This document shows, one piece after another, positions 18,970 through 28,388 of a stretch of DNA of 64,000 nucleotides. Within the stretch, counting starts at the first letter, position 1; each line of letters starts with the position of its first letter. A model generated the notes under the pieces. It was not told where the DNA came from. It did not search any database and saw only the letters and a list, made by a program, of their open reading frames with translations. The translations under genes were made by a program, and so were the position numbers. The DNA is from Cyanobium sp. CZS48M (lineage in GTDB: Bacteria; Cyanobacteriota; Cyanobacteriia; PCC-6307; Cyanobiaceae), in the NCBI GenBank assembly GCA_030373145.1, contig JAUCZK010000001.1, positions 310,001 to 374,000 on the forward strand, in the 5' to 3' direction.

Positions 18970-20112
18970 ATGGGCATTCACGCTGGGGACCCTGCTGGAG
19001 CTGGCATGGACGCTGGGTCCCACGATCGCCATGGCGGCAATCTGGAGGCCGTGGCCAGGCGCCTGGGCTGCAGCCCTGGCGATCTACTCGATGCCAGCGC
19101 CTCCCTGGTGCCCTTCGGGCCTTCCGCCTCCGTGCGGCGGGTGCTGCAGGCCGTGCTGCGCACGCCGGTTGGGCAGCCCTCGCCCCTGAGGGATTACCCC
19201 GATCGCGAGCAGCTGCGGCTGCGTCGGGCCATCGCCGCCCACCACCAGCTCGATCCGGCCGCCGTGCTGCCCGGCAACGGGGCCGCCGAGCTGTTCACCT
19301 GGCTGGCCCGCGACGCGGCCGCTGCGGGCACCAGCCTGCTGCCCACACCCGGTTTCGCCGACTACCCCAGGGCCCTGGCCTGCTGGGGCGGTGCCTGGAG
19401 CCCCTGGCCGCTGGATCTGCCCCGTCCGGGCCCTGTGGTCTGGCCCCAGCCCCTGCCGTCACCTCCGGCTGGTTCGTCCCAGGTGCTGTGGGTCACCAAT
19501 CCCCACAACCCCACGGGCCAGCTCTGGAGCCGCGCCTCGCTCGAGCCCCTGCTGGAGCGTTTCGCGCTGGTGATCGTTGACGAGGCTTTCCTGCCCCTGG
19601 TGCACGGCGGGGAGAGTCAGTCGCTGCTGCCGCTGGTGGCCAGCCACCCCGGCCTGGTGGTGATCCGCAGCCTCACCAAGCTGCTGGCGATCGCGGGTCT
19701 GCGTCTGGGCTATGCCGTGGCGGATCCTGGCCGGCTGCGGCGCTGGGCCGCCTGGCGCGATCCCTGGCCGGTGAATGGTCTGGCGGCCGCGGTGGGTGAG
19801 GCCGTGGTGGGCGATCGGCGCTGGCAGGAGCGGGTGCAGCGCTGGGTGGCGGCGGAGGCCCCCTGGCTGCAGCAGCGCCTGCAGCAGCTGCCAGGCCTCA
19901 CGCCGCTGCCATCGGCTGCCAACTTCCTGCTGCTGCGCTCTGAGAGCTCCCTGGTGGGGCTGCGCCAGCGGCTGGAGCGCCACCATCGGGTGCTGCTGCG
20001 CGACTGCCGCTCCTTTGACGGCCTCGGGGAGTGCTGGCTGCGGCTCGCCCTGCAGGACCGGCGCAACAACCGCCGTCTGCTGCGGGCCCTGCGGCAGGAG
20101 ATCAGCCGCTAG
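18970..20112 (+). CDS. cobD: PLP-dependent aminotransferase family, CobD-like threonine-phosphate decarboxylase
   Basis: A 380-residue fold-type I PLP enzyme. The N-terminal [13 protein letters not shown] followed by [13 protein letters not shown] matches CobD/CobC proteins, which decarboxylate threonine phosphate to the aminopropanol linker of cobamides, better than HisC. Active-site marks: [27 protein letters not shown] with the PLP Asn, [11 protein letters not shown] with the PLP Asp, and [20 protein letters not shown] with the Schiff-base lysine; the substrate Arg is near LRLALQD. The start at ATG 18970 could also be the internal ATG about 36 bases on. Its end overlaps murG (opposite strand) by 11 bases. 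HisC-type activity cannot be excluded; a separate hisC lies at 47326. Confidence 0.75.
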   Translation: MGIHAGDPAGAGMDAGSHDRHGGNLEAVARRLGCSPGDLLDASASLVPFGPSASVRRVLQAVLRTPVGQPSPLRDYPDREQLRLRRAIAAHHQLDPAAVLPGNGAAELFTWLARDAAAAGTSLLPTPGFADYPRALACWGGAWSPWPLDLPRPGPVVWPQPLPSPPAGSSQVLWVTNPHNPTGQLWSRASLEPLLERFALVIVDEAFLPLVHGGESQSLLPLVASHPGLVVIRSLTKLLAIAGLRLGYAVADPGRLRRWAAWRDPWPVNGLAAAVGEAVVGDRRWQERVQRWVAAEAPWLQQRLQQLPGLTPLPSAANFLLLRSESSLVGLRQRLERHHRVLLRDCRSFDGLGECWLRLALQDRRNNRRLLRALRQEISR

Positions 20113-21181
20113 CCAGTTCGATCAGCAGCTCCGCCAGCCGTTGATCGGCGTCGCGCACGGCCAGGCGCTCCATGCCCGCCTTCAGGGTGTTCAGGGGGTC
20201 GAGGGAGCTGCTGGCGCCGCGCAGCCGCGGACCCAGCAGCCGCCACACCGCCTGCTCCAGGGCGTGGTGCTCCGGGGCGTGCTGCCAGACGATCACGGTG
20301 GCACCCGCGGTGGCGGCGGCCTCGGCGTTGGCGTCCTGGTGGTGGTCGGCGGCCTGAGGGAACGGCACCAGGATCGTGGGCGTGCCGCAGACCGCCAGCT
20401 CGCTGAGGCTGCCGGCCCCCGCGCGGCTGATGGCCAGCTGGGCGTGCTGCAGCAGGCCGGGCAGCTCGTCGCTGAAGGGCCGCTCGATGTAACCGGGGAT
20501 CCGCAGGCTGCCGGCGTCGGGATCGCTGCTGCCGGTGAGGTGCACCACACGGCAGCCGGCGGCCACCAGCTTGGCTGCCAGGGGCCGCAGCATCCGGTTG
20601 AGGCCGAGGGCCCCCTGGCTGCCGCCCATCACCAGCACCAGGGGACCCTCTCCGCTGGGCACCCAGCTGGGCAGGGGGGCTGGCCGTAGGAACTCAGCGC
20701 GCACCGGTGTGCCGGTGACCAGGGGCCGGCACTGGGGCAGCCGCTCCGCAGCCTCCCGCAGCCCCACCGCCACCCGGCTGCAGTGGCGACCGAGCAGGCG
20801 GGTGACCCGACCGGGGATGGCGTTGGACTCATGCAGCACCACCGGCACGCGGCACCAGCGGGCCGCCAGGATCGCCGGTGCCGCGATGTAGCCCCCGGTG
20901 CTGAACACCAGGTCGATGCCCTCCCGGCGGATCAGCCGACGCACCGCCAGGCTGGAGGCGATCAAGCGCAGCAGCTGCCAGAGCTTGCGCAGTCCCTTGC
21001 CCTGCAGTCCGCCCGCCCGGATGGTGTGCAGGGGGTAACGGCTGGGCACAAGCTCGCGCTCCAGGCGGTTGGGCACCCCCAGCCACTGCACCTGCCAGCT
21101 GTCGGGCAGGGCCTCAGCCACCGCCAGGGCGGGGAACAGATGCCCGCCGGTGCCGCTGGCCGCGATCAGGAGCCTGGACAT
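20102..21181 (-). CDS. murG: UDP-GlcNAc:undecaprenyl-PP-MurNAc-pentapeptide GlcNAc transferase
   Basis: MurG makes lipid II from lipid I on the inner face of the plasma membrane. The 359-residue protein has the first G-loop [16 protein letters not shown], the [14 protein letters not shown] segment, the second G-loop region [15 protein letters not shown], and the UDP-GlcNAc site [20 protein letters not shown] followed by [14 protein letters not shown]. Length and order are normal. It starts at ATG 21181 and is divergent from the secreted protein at 21254, with a GC-rich palindromic stretch in between. Confidence 0.97.
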   Translation of the reverse strand: MSRLLIAASGTGGHLFPALAVAEALPDSWQVQWLGVPNRLERELVPSRYPLHTIRAGGLQGKGLRKLWQLLRLIASSLAVRRLIRREGIDLVFSTGGYIAAPAILAARWCRVPVVLHESNAIPGRVTRLLGRHCSRVAVGLREAAERLPQCRPLVTGTPVRAEFLRPAPLPSWVPSGEGPLVLVMGGSQGALGLNRMLRPLAAKLVAAGCRVVHLTGSSDPDAGSLRIPGYIERPFSDELPGLLQHAQLAISRAGAGSLSELAVCGTPTILVPFPQAADHHQDANAEAAATAGATVIVWQHAPEHHALEQAVWRLLGPRLRGASSSLDPLNTLKAGMERLAVRDADQRLAELLIELASG

Positions 21182-21253
21182 GGAGCTTCGCTGATGCGCG
21201 CGGCGCGCTACCGGGGCGCGCCTAACTTAAAAGGGCCGCCATGGCCCCCCTTG

Positions 21254-22009
21254 ATGCCCCAGTCGCCGTCCCAACCGTTCCTCCTGGCCTTGCTGGCGGC
21301 CACGGTGGTGGCCGCCCTGCCGGTGGCCAGGGCCGCTCCGCCGGCTCCTGCCCTGCTGCAGAGCCTGGAGACCGCCCTCAACAGCGGCAAGCCCTCCAAC
21401 CTCGGAGCCCTGGTGGAGCCGGGCCCGGGCCTGGATCCCGCCCGCCTGGAGGCCCGCTTCAAGCTGCTGCGTGATCGCTTCCCCGATGCCCGCTGGACCG
21501 TCAAGTCCGGTGCTCCCCTGCGCGATGGCCGCCCCACCGTGGCGATCGAGGTGAGCGGCAGTCGCACCGAGGGCCCCTTCCGCTACAGCCTCCAGGCTGA
21601 GCAGCTGCTCGCCCTCAGTGCCAACGGCTCGCGGCTGAACGGCCAGGAGTTGATCCGTGAAACCACCACCTTGCGCAGCGGTGAGGCCAACCTGCCGGTG
21701 AGCGTGCTGATCCCGGATGCGGTGCTCACGGGCCAGCGCTACGACGTGGATGTGGTCTTCGATGAGCCGCTCGATGGGGCGGTGGCCGCTGGCGGCATTG
21801 CTGCCATCACCCCTGAGCAAATCAGCGCCCTGGAAACCCCCGATCTGGAACTGGCGGCCCTCGGCGGTGGCGGCCTGTTCAAATCGGTGCAGGCACCCCA
21901 ACAGCCCGGCAGCCAGACCTGGGCGGTGCTGCTGGTGCACCCCAAAGGCATCGTCAGCACCACCAAGCGGGTGCGGGTGGTGGCCGACAAGGCCGCACTC
22001 ACCCCCTGA
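21254..22009 (+). CDS. Conserved secreted protein of unknown function
   Basis: A 251-residue exported protein. MPQSPSQPFLLALLAATVVAA plus LPVARA forms a clear signal peptide with cleavage after ARA. The mature part has a small alpha/beta region (LLQSLETALNSGKPSNLGALV, ARFKLLRDRFPDARWTV) and then a beta-rich region (RPTVAIEVSGSRTEG; FRYSLQAEQLLAL; QRYDVDVVFDEPL), ending in LLVHPKGIVSTTKRVRV. It has no cysteines in the mature part and no catalytic motif I recognise. The frame is open from 20783 opposite murG, but composition and the signal peptide fix the start at ATG 21254. Its 3' end overlaps the opposite-strand dehydrogenase by 11 bases. Confidence 0.8.
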   Translation: MPQSPSQPFLLALLAATVVAALPVARAAPPAPALLQSLETALNSGKPSNLGALVEPGPGLDPARLEARFKLLRDRFPDARWTVKSGAPLRDGRPTVAIEVSGSRTEGPFRYSLQAEQLLALSANGSRLNGQELIRETTTLRSGEANLPVSVLIPDAVLTGQRYDVDVVFDEPLDGAVAAGGIAAITPEQISALETPDLELAALGGGGLFKSVQAPQQPGSQTWAVLLVHPKGIVSTTKRVRVVADKAALTP

Positions 22010-22901
22010 GCGGCCCTGCGCCTGGGGCCTGATCCGGGCTGAACCAGCGGGCCAGGGCGGAGACGTCGTCATCGCCGTGGCCGGCGGCGATCAGCGCATC
22101 TTCGATTCCGGCCACGCTGGCGCTGATCGGCAGGGCCACTCCCGCGGCGGCGGCGGTGTCCAGGGCGATCGCCAGATCCTTGCGGTGCAAGGCCAGGCGG
22201 AAGCCGAGCGGGTAGCTGTTCTCGATCATCTGGCCGGCGCGGTGCTGCAGCGCCCAGGAGCTGGCGGCACCGCCTTCAAGGGCGGCGCACACGTCCCGCA
22301 GTGGCAGCCCCAGGGCCCGGGCCAGCGCCAGTCCTTCGGCCAGGGCCGCGTAACTCCCGGCCACCAGAATCTGGTTGACGGCCTTCACCTGCTGGCCGGA
22401 TCCCACCGGCCCGAAGTGGCTGATCCGGCTGCCCACCACCTCCAGCAGCGGCCGGGCCCGCTCCAGCTGGTCGCTGGCGCCTCCCACCAGCAGCGAGAGC
22501 GTGCCGGCGCGTGCCCCTTCGGTGCCGCCGGTGACCGGGGCATCGAGATAGCCCAACCCCAGCTCGCCGAGGCGGGCGGCCAGCCGCTGGCTGGTGGCTG
22601 CCGCGATGGTGGAGAAGTCGATCACCAGCGAACCTGGCGCCGCGCCCTCGGCCACCCCGTCTGGCCCAAAGAGCACCTGCTCAACGGCGGTGTCATCACT
22701 GAGGCAGAGGGCAATCAGCTCAGCTGAGGCCGCCGCTGCTGCCGCAGTGGCGGCTCTGCCTGCCCCTGCGGCCGCCAGCGGTTCCTCTGCCGTCCTTGTG
22801 CGGTTATGAACGGTGACGCCAAAGCCTGCCGCCAGCAGCCTCGCCGCCATCGGTGCCCCCAGGGCCCCAAGCCCGAGGAAGGCCACGAAAGATCTGGTCA
22901 T
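21999..22901 (-). CDS. NAD(P)-dependent beta-hydroxyacid dehydrogenase family protein
   Basis: A 300-residue member of the 3-hydroxyisobutyrate/tartronate-semialdehyde/glyoxylate reductase family. The Rossmann start FLGLGALGAPMAARLLAAGF binds the cofactor; HNRT at the end of strand two (Arg after Asn) suggests NADP preference. DAPVTGGTEGARAGTLSLLVGG is the substrate-binding signature and GSGQQVKAVNQIL holds the catalytic lysine; the C-terminal helical domain includes HRKDLAIALDTA. The ATG at 22901 (MTRSFVAFLG) is chosen over the longer frame from 22949. The substrate is open; glyoxylate or succinic semialdehyde reduction are known for cyanobacterial relatives. Confidence 0.88.
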   Translation of the reverse strand: MTRSFVAFLGLGALGAPMAARLLAAGFGVTVHNRTRTAEEPLAAAGAGRAATAAAAAASAELIALCLSDDTAVEQVLFGPDGVAEGAAPGSLVIDFSTIAAATSQRLAARLGELGLGYLDAPVTGGTEGARAGTLSLLVGGASDQLERARPLLEVVGSRISHFGPVGSGQQVKAVNQILVAGSYAALAEGLALARALGLPLRDVCAALEGGAASSWALQHRAGQMIENSYPLGFRLALHRKDLAIALDTAAAAGVALPISASVAGIEDALIAAGHGDDDVSALARWFSPDQAPGAGPLRG

Positions 22902-22973
22902 CAGTTCTGCCCGCTCAGTTGGACTCTGGTGATCCGGCCACGAGAGCATGGCTGGGTCTGAAGCGTGTCCGTC

Positions 22974-23423
22974 ATGTCCTTCCTCCGCAATGCCCAGCTT
23001 GCGCTGATCCCGCCCGCCGCCGCGGCCCTGGCCATGCTGCTGCAGGTGGGCTCAGGCCAGGCCCAGACCGGCGCTGCCCCCAGCACCCGGCCGGCTCCAG
23101 CGCGCATCCAGCTCACTCCCAATCAGAAGAGCGAGCTCTTCAAGGGGCAGCGCAGCCTCTCCCTGCGCGCCCACAGCGATCAGATCGCCATCCTCCAGAA
23201 GGGGGAGCGCTGCCTGAACGAGGCCAAGGACCTAGAGGCCCTCAGCCGCTGCCGCCAGACGGAACGCCTGGCCAGGCGTGAGCTGATGACCCGGAACCGG
23301 GAGGAAGCACGAGCCCTGCATCAACGGCTGGGTTTGCCGGTCCCCCAAGGCCGCCGCGGTGACGGCCCCCGTGGCAAGGGTGGTAAGGCCGGAGCCTGGT
23401 CGGATCCAGCCGATCAGATCTGA
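22974..23423 (+). CDS. Small secreted basic protein, unknown function
   Basis: A 149-residue protein with a signal peptide (NAQLALIPPAAAALAMLLQ, cleavage likely after GQA). The mature part is helical and charged: LTPNQKSELFKGQRSLSLRA, then CLNEAKDLEALSRCRQTER with two cysteines 14 residues apart, then LARRELMTRNREEARALHQRL, and a Gly/Arg/Lys-rich tail. The charged helix and two cysteines recall small periplasmic CpxP/Spy-like or DUF-type proteins, but no LTxxQ motif is certain and I make no assignment. The start is ATG 22974 (a GTG at 22965 is also in frame). It is convergent with pgk, six bases away. Confidence 0.7.
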   Translation: MSFLRNAQLALIPPAAAALAMLLQVGSGQAQTGAAPSTRPAPARIQLTPNQKSELFKGQRSLSLRAHSDQIAILQKGERCLNEAKDLEALSRCRQTERLARRELMTRNREEARALHQRLGLPVPQGRRGDGPRGKGGKAGAWSDPADQI

Positions 23424-23429
23424 GCGGCT

Positions 23430-24635
23430 TCAGGCGTCGTCGAGGGCGGCAACGCCGGGGAGCACCTTGCCCTCCAGCAGCTCCAGGCTGGCGCCACCGC
23501 CGGTGGAGATGTGGCTCATCTGGCCGGCCACGCCCACCTTCTCCACGGCCGCCACCGAATCACCGCCGCCGATGATCGTGCAGCAGCCCTTGCCGCTCAG
23601 TTCGGCCAGGGTGTGGGCCACGCCGTTGGTGCCGGCGGCGAACTTGTCGAACTCGAACACGCCCATCGGTCCGTTCCAGATCACCGTCTTGCAGTCGGCA
23701 AGGGCAGCCTGGAAGGCCTTGAGCGAATCCGGACCGATGTCGAGGCCCATCCAGCCATCGGGGATCACATTCACCGAGGTGGTGAGGGTTTTGGCATCGG
23801 GGGAGAAGGCATCGGCCAGCACCACATCGCTGGGCAGCAGCAGCTCAACGCCCTTGGCCTTGGCTTTGGCCTCGAGCTCCCTGGCCAGCTCGAGCTTGTC
23901 TTCCTCCACCAGGCTCTTGCCCACCGACAGGCCGCGGGCTTTGTAGAAGGTGAAGATCATGCCGCCGCCGATCAGCACCTTGTCGCACTTGTCGATCAGC
24001 GACTCGAGCACGCCGATCTTGCTGCTCACCTTGGAGCCGCCCACGATCGCCGCCAGGGGGCGCTTGGGCTCATCGATGGCGCCCTGCAGGTACTGCAGTT
24101 CCTTCTCCATCAGGTGACCGGCCACATTGGGCTTGAGGTATTCGGTCACGCCTTCGGTGGAGGCATGGGCCCGGTGGGCAGCGCCGAAGGCATCGTTCAC
24201 ATACACCTCGGCCAGCGCTGCCAGCTTCCTGGCGAATTCGGTGTCGTTCTTTTCCTCCTCGGCGAAGAAGCGCACGTTCTCCAGCAGCAGCACATCACCG
24301 TCGGCCATGGCTGCCACCTTGGCCTCGGCGTCGGGGCCGATGCAGCTGTCGGTTTTCGGCACCGGCTTGCCCAGCAGCTCGCTCAGGCGGGCCGCCACCG
24401 GGGTGAGGCGCATCGCCTCATTCACTTCGCCCTTGGGCCGGCCGAAGTGGGCGGCGAGGATCACCTTGGCGCCCTTGGCGCTGAGGTCGTTGATGGTGGG
24501 CAGGGCCGCACGGATGCGGGTGTCGTCGCTGATGGCGCCGCTGTCATCAAGAGGTACGTTGAAGTCGACCCGGACCAGAACACGCTTGCCCTGTAGATCG
24601 GCAGCGGACAGGCTGGTCAGGGATCGCTTCGCCAT
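23430..24635 (-). CDS. pgk: Phosphoglycerate kinase
   Basis: Phosphoglycerate kinase (401 residues) of glycolysis and the Calvin cycle. [20 protein letters not shown] leads to [11 protein letters not shown], the signature; further marks are [45 protein letters not shown] with the hinge, [29 protein letters not shown], and the nucleotide loop [14 protein letters not shown] with [13 protein letters not shown]. Normal length and start (ATG 24635). It is divergent from the stress protein at 24773. Confidence 0.98.
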   Translation of the reverse strand: MAKRSLTSLSAADLQGKRVLVRVDFNVPLDDSGAISDDTRIRAALPTINDLSAKGAKVILAAHFGRPKGEVNEAMRLTPVAARLSELLGKPVPKTDSCIGPDAEAKVAAMADGDVLLLENVRFFAEEEKNDTEFARKLAALAEVYVNDAFGAAHRAHASTEGVTEYLKPNVAGHLMEKELQYLQGAIDEPKRPLAAIVGGSKVSSKIGVLESLIDKCDKVLIGGGMIFTFYKARGLSVGKSLVEEDKLELARELEAKAKAKGVELLLPSDVVLADAFSPDAKTLTTSVNVIPDGWMGLDIGPDSLKAFQAALADCKTVIWNGPMGVFEFDKFAAGTNGVAHTLAELSGKGCCTIIGGGDSVAAVEKVGVAGQMSHISTGGGASLELLEGKVLPGVAALDDA

Positions 24636-24772
24636 GGGGTTCGGGGAGATCGAGGATGGGCGAGATTAACCCGCAGCCTTCAGCCCCAGGCCCTGGAGGG
24701 CGCTAGGACAAGCGGGGCGGCGCATTCTGTGCAACCCCCGCGCCGCGATGGCGACCACTGGATGGCGAACCC

Positions 24773-25156
24773 ATGTTCAACACCGTTCTTTTCCCGATCG
24801 ACCAGAGCCGCCAGACCATGGACACGGCGGCCGTTGCCCTGAAGCTGGCCCAGCAACACGGCAGCCGCCTGGTGGTGCTCTCCGTGGTGGAGGCCGAAGA
24901 GGGCGTGATGCACGATGCCGCCGCCGTGGCGCGGCTGCTGGAGCAGGCCCGCGGCCATTTCGAGCAGGCCGGTGTGGCCTGTGAGGTGATCGAGCGGGAG
25001 GGGCGGCCCGCCTTTGTGATCGGTGATGTGGCCGATGAGATCAATGCTGACCTGATTGTGATGGGCACCCGCGGCCTGTCTCTGGAGGCCGATCAGCCCA
25101 GCACCGCGTCGCGGGTGATCCAGCTGGCCCCCTGTCCCGTGCTGGTGGTGCCTTGA
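24773..25156 (+). CDS. Universal stress protein (UspA family)
   Basis: A single-domain 127-residue Usp protein with the alpha/beta nucleotide-binding-like fold: MFNTVLFPIDQSRQTMDTAA at the first strand, RLVVLSVVEAEEG at the second, ADLIVMGTRGLSLEADQPST near the phosphate-binding turn, and CPVLVVP at the end. The usual G-x2-G-x9-G-(S/T) loop is altered: MGTRG is present but the later Gly-Ser is not, so ATP binding is doubtful. The stop overlaps the next ATG (TGATG), so it is coupled to rbgA and rluD. Confidence 0.9.
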   Translation: MFNTVLFPIDQSRQTMDTAAVALKLAQQHGSRLVVLSVVEAEEGVMHDAAAVARLLEQARGHFEQAGVACEVIEREGRPAFVIGDVADEINADLIVMGTRGLSLEADQPSTASRVIQLAPCPVLVVP

Positions 25157-26067
25157 TGGAAGGGATCGCCACGCCCGCCGCGGAGGGCCTCAGCCAGTCG
25201 GCCCCCGCGATCCAGTGGTATCCGGGGCACATCGCCAAGGCGGAACGGCAGCTGTTCACCCAGCTGGCCAAGGTGGATCTGGTGATCGAGGTGCGCGATG
25301 CCCGCATCCCCCGGGCCACCGGTCACCCCCGCCTGCGGCGCTGGATGAAAACCAAGCCGCGCCTGCTGGTGATCAACCGCCGCGACATGATCAACGAGGC
25401 GGCGCGCCAGGCCTGGGACCACTGGCTGCGCGAGCGCGGTGAGACCCCCTGGTGGTGCGACGCCAAGGTGGGCACGGGCGTGAAGCAGCTGCAGGAGGCG
25501 GCGATCCGCGCCGGATCCCAGCTCAACTCTCGCCGCGCCGGCCGGGGCATGCGGCCACGGCCGGTGCGCGCCCTGATGCTCGGCTTCCCCAATGTGGGCA
25601 AATCAGCCCTGATCAACCGCCTCGTGCGCCAGAAGGTGGTGGACAGCGCCCGCCGCGCCGGGGTCACCCGCACCCTGCGCTGGGTGCGCCTGGGCCAGGA
25701 GCTGGATCTGCTCGATGCCCCCGGGGTGCTGCCGCCAAGGCTCGATGACCAGCGCGCCGCCCTGCTGCTGGCCCTCTGCGATGACATCGGCCAGGCCGCC
25801 TACGACGGCGAGGCCGTGGCCGTGGCGTTCCTGCGCCTGCTGGAGTCCCTGGAGCAGCACCCGGCGGCGGGCATCTCCTCCGGCGGTGTGCTGGGGCGCT
25901 ACGGCGTGCCGGTGCCCTCGCCCATGGACGGCTGGACCTGGCTGGAGGCCGCCGCCGCCCGCCACACCAGCGGCGACACCGCCCGCATGGCCCAGCGCCT
26001 GCTCGATGATTTCCGCCGCTCGCTCCTTGGTTCGATCGCCCTGGAGCTGCCCCCTGATCCGGTATGA
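25156..26067 (+). CDS. rbgA: Ribosome biogenesis GTPase RbgA/YlqF
   Basis: A circularly permuted GTPase needed late in 50S subunit assembly. The permuted order is visible: QWYPGHIAKAERQL at the N-terminus, DLVIEVRDARIPRATGHP, the G4-type motif VINRRDMI, then G1 GFPNVGKSALINRLV, G2 region RRAGVTRTLRW, and G3 LLDAPGVLPPR. A C-terminal helical domain follows. Length 303 is normal. The ATG at 25156 overlaps the previous stop by one base, and its stop overlaps rluD by four (ATGA). Coupling a 50S assembly GTPase to a 23S pseudouridine synthase is functionally sensible. Confidence 0.94.
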   Translation: MEGIATPAAEGLSQSAPAIQWYPGHIAKAERQLFTQLAKVDLVIEVRDARIPRATGHPRLRRWMKTKPRLLVINRRDMINEAARQAWDHWLRERGETPWWCDAKVGTGVKQLQEAAIRAGSQLNSRRAGRGMRPRPVRALMLGFPNVGKSALINRLVRQKVVDSARRAGVTRTLRWVRLGQELDLLDAPGVLPPRLDDQRAALLLALCDDIGQAAYDGEAVAVAFLRLLESLEQHPAAGISSGGVLGRYGVPVPSPMDGWTWLEAAAARHTSGDTARMAQRLLDDFRRSLLGSIALELPPDPV

Positions 26068-27011
26068 CGGGCTTCGGTGAAGGCGTGGGCGAGTTGCTGT
26101 CGCTCCAGTACCCGAAGCCGCTGCCGATGCGGCTCGATCGCTGGCTGGTGGCCCAGCGGCCGGAGCAGAGCCGGGCCCGGATCCAGAAGTTCATCGACGC
26201 CGGTTATGTGCGCGTCAATGGCGTCACCGGCCGGGCCAAAACTCCCCTGCGCCTCCACGACGAGGTGCAGCTGTGGATGCCGCCGCCTGAGCCGCTGCCC
26301 TACCTGCTGCCCCAGCCGATCCCGCTGGATGTGCTCTACGAGGACGCCCACCTGATCGTGCTCAACAAGCCGGCCGGCCTCACGGTGCATCCGGCACCGG
26401 GCAACCGCGACGGCACGCTGGTGAACGGCCTGCTGCACCACTGCCCCGATCTGCCCGGAATCGGCGGTGAGATGCGCCCCGGCATCGTCCACCGCCTCGA
26501 CAAGGACACAACCGGCTGCATCGTGGTCGCCAAGAGCCAGGAGGCCCTGGTGCGGCTGCAGGTGCAGATCCAGAAGCGGGTGGCCTCCAGGGAGTATCTG
26601 GCGGTGGTGCATGGGGCGCCGGCGGCCTCCAGCGGCACGATCGTGGGGGCCATCGGCCGCCATCCCGTCGATCGCAAGAAATATGCCGTGGTGGTCGAGG
26701 AGAAGGGCCGCTATGCCTGCACCCACTGGACCCTGATCGAGCGCCTCGGCGATTACTCCCTGATGCGCTTCCGCCTCGACACCGGCCGCACCCATCAGAT
26801 CCGCGTCCACTGCGCCCACATCGGCCATCCGATCGTGGGTGATGTCACCTACAGCCGCTGCCGCAAGTTGCCGCTGGAGCTGCCGGGCCAGGCCCTGCAT
26901 GCGGTGGCCCTCGGCCTTGATCATCCGATCAGCGGCGAGCGGCTGGCCTTCGAGGCTCCCCTGCCGGAGCTGTTCGAGCGCCTCCTCCACCTGCTGCGGC
27001 AGCGCTGCTGA
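26064..27011 (+). CDS. rluD: 23S rRNA pseudouridine synthase RluD family
   Basis: A 315-residue RluA/RluD-family enzyme. An S4 RNA-binding domain (about residues 20-75: LDRWLVAQRPEQSRARIQKF, DAGYVRVNG) precedes the catalytic domain with VLYEDAHLIVLNKPAGLTVH and the signature GIVHRLDKDTTGCIVVAKS, whose Asp is the nucleophile. The later RTHQIRVHCAHIGHPIVGD is also typical. RluD modifies helix 69 of 23S rRNA; the exact target here is inferred. It overlaps rbgA by four bases and converges on the ClC gene. Confidence 0.94.
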   Translation: MTGFGEGVGELLSLQYPKPLPMRLDRWLVAQRPEQSRARIQKFIDAGYVRVNGVTGRAKTPLRLHDEVQLWMPPPEPLPYLLPQPIPLDVLYEDAHLIVLNKPAGLTVHPAPGNRDGTLVNGLLHHCPDLPGIGGEMRPGIVHRLDKDTTGCIVVAKSQEALVRLQVQIQKRVASREYLAVVHGAPAASSGTIVGAIGRHPVDRKKYAVVVEEKGRYACTHWTLIERLGDYSLMRFRLDTGRTHQIRVHCAHIGHPIVGDVTYSRCRKLPLELPGQALHAVALGLDHPISGERLAFEAPLPELFERLLHLLRQRC

Positions 27012-27038
27012 TCCAGTCCACCGCAGCGAACCCCCACA

Positions 27039-28388
27039 TCAGCCGGCCCGGCGCAGCTCCTCCTCCGTCTCCTCGCGCATCAGATCGAACAGGGTGTCAC
27101 GCTCGAACAGATCAGCCACGGCGATGGCGGCGAGTACGGCGAAGCCGATCGGCAGCAGCAGGGCGTAATCCTTGCTCAGCTCGAAGCTGAGCAAGATCGC
27201 CGTCAGAGGTGTGCGGGTGAGCGCCCCTAGAAAGGCGGCCCCACCGGCGAACAGGAGGGAGGTGGGAGCGTAGTGGACCACCACCAGGCTGAATTCCCTC
27301 AGCAGCGTCCCCAGGGAGGCACCTACCACCAGGGCCGGGGCAAGGATGCCCCCAGGGGCCTCCGCCGCCACCGCCACCGCCGTGCCGATGGCCTGGACCA
27401 CCAGGGCCAGCAGGGCCAGCACCGGCGTCGTCAGGCCCAGCAGGGCGTCGAAGCCCAGCTTGTCCGGGCTGTCGAAGGAGGAGGGCAGCGCCGCCGCCCC
27501 CACGCCGATCACCAGCCCCACCAGGGGCAGCAGCTGCCAGGGGGGTAACCGCCAGCGCCGGAAGAGGAGCAGCAGGCGCAGCACCCAGCGCTGATACTGC
27601 ATGGCCAGCAGTCCGGCCAGCACCCCGAGCAGCAGCAGGAAGGGGATGTCCACCAGGCGGAAGGTGTCGATGCGGCTGGGGTCGACCACGACCGGGGTCA
27701 GGTTGCGCATCCAGGCAGGCGATGTCGGCGCGGCCGAGAGCAGGCGCGTCCAGGCCACCGTGGCGAAGGTGGCGAAGGTGGCGATCGCGTTGACGCGGAT
27801 GTCCGCCTTCTTGAGCAGTTCCTCGAGGGTGTAGGCCAGACCCCCCAGGGGGGAGTGGAAGATGGCGGCGAGGCCGGCGCCGCTGCCGATGGCCACGGCC
27901 GACCGGCGGGTGCTCCCCTTGGCGCCCACCACTCCCGCCGATTCCTTGGCCATGGAGGCCCCGATCTGGATGGAGGGTCCTTCGGGCCCCACCGGCAGGC
28001 CACCGCCGATGGCGACGCCGCTGGCCAGCAGCTTCACCAGGGCTACCTTCCAGCCCATCGGCACGGGCAGTCCCCGCAGCCAGACCATGACCTGAATGAT
28101 CCCCGAGCCCTTGGCGCCGGGTTCGACGCCGCTGATCAGCGCACCGGCCAGGCCGCCCCCGAGTGCCCCCATCAGTGGCAGCACCAGCAGGCGGGGCAGG
28201 CGGGAGGCCAGCTGCAGCCGCAGGCCGTTCACCGCCTCGATCTCGAGGGCATACACCCAGATCGCCACCCCGACCCCCAGGCCGATGGCGTTCACCAGCA
28301 GGAACAGCATCAGCAGCCGGCGGAGCTTGACGAGCCGCTGGCTGGGAGTCACCTCCACCGTCAGGCCACCGCGGGTAGGCGCGGACAA
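27039..28388 (-). CDS. ClC-family chloride channel or H+/Cl- antiporter
   Basis: A 449-residue multi-spanning membrane protein. Anion-pathway motifs: GSGIIQV (family GSGIPxV), GGLPVGPEGPSIQIGA with the gating Glu of G-x-E-G-P, IFHSPLGGLAYTLEE with a Glu at the position of the antiporter's proton-glutamate, and EAPGGILAPALVVGA near the central tyrosine region. The two Glu positions favour exchange over pure channel activity (inference). The start at ATG 28388 lies 28 bases inside the upstream ABC gene, so the two are probably co-transcribed. No CBS domains are present. Confidence 0.92.
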   Translation of the reverse strand: MSAPTRGGLTVEVTPSQRLVKLRRLLMLFLLVNAIGLGVGVAIWVYALEIEAVNGLRLQLASRLPRLLVLPLMGALGGGLAGALISGVEPGAKGSGIIQVMVWLRGLPVPMGWKVALVKLLASGVAIGGGLPVGPEGPSIQIGASMAKESAGVVGAKGSTRRSAVAIGSGAGLAAIFHSPLGGLAYTLEELLKKADIRVNAIATFATFATVAWTRLLSAAPTSPAWMRNLTPVVVDPSRIDTFRLVDIPFLLLLGVLAGLLAMQYQRWVLRLLLLFRRWRLPPWQLLPLVGLVIGVGAAALPSSFDSPDKLGFDALLGLTTPVLALLALVVQAIGTAVAVAAEAPGGILAPALVVGASLGTLLREFSLVVVHYAPTSLLFAGGAAFLGALTRTPLTAILLSFELSKDYALLLPIGFAVLAAIAVADLFERDTLFDLMREETEEELRRAG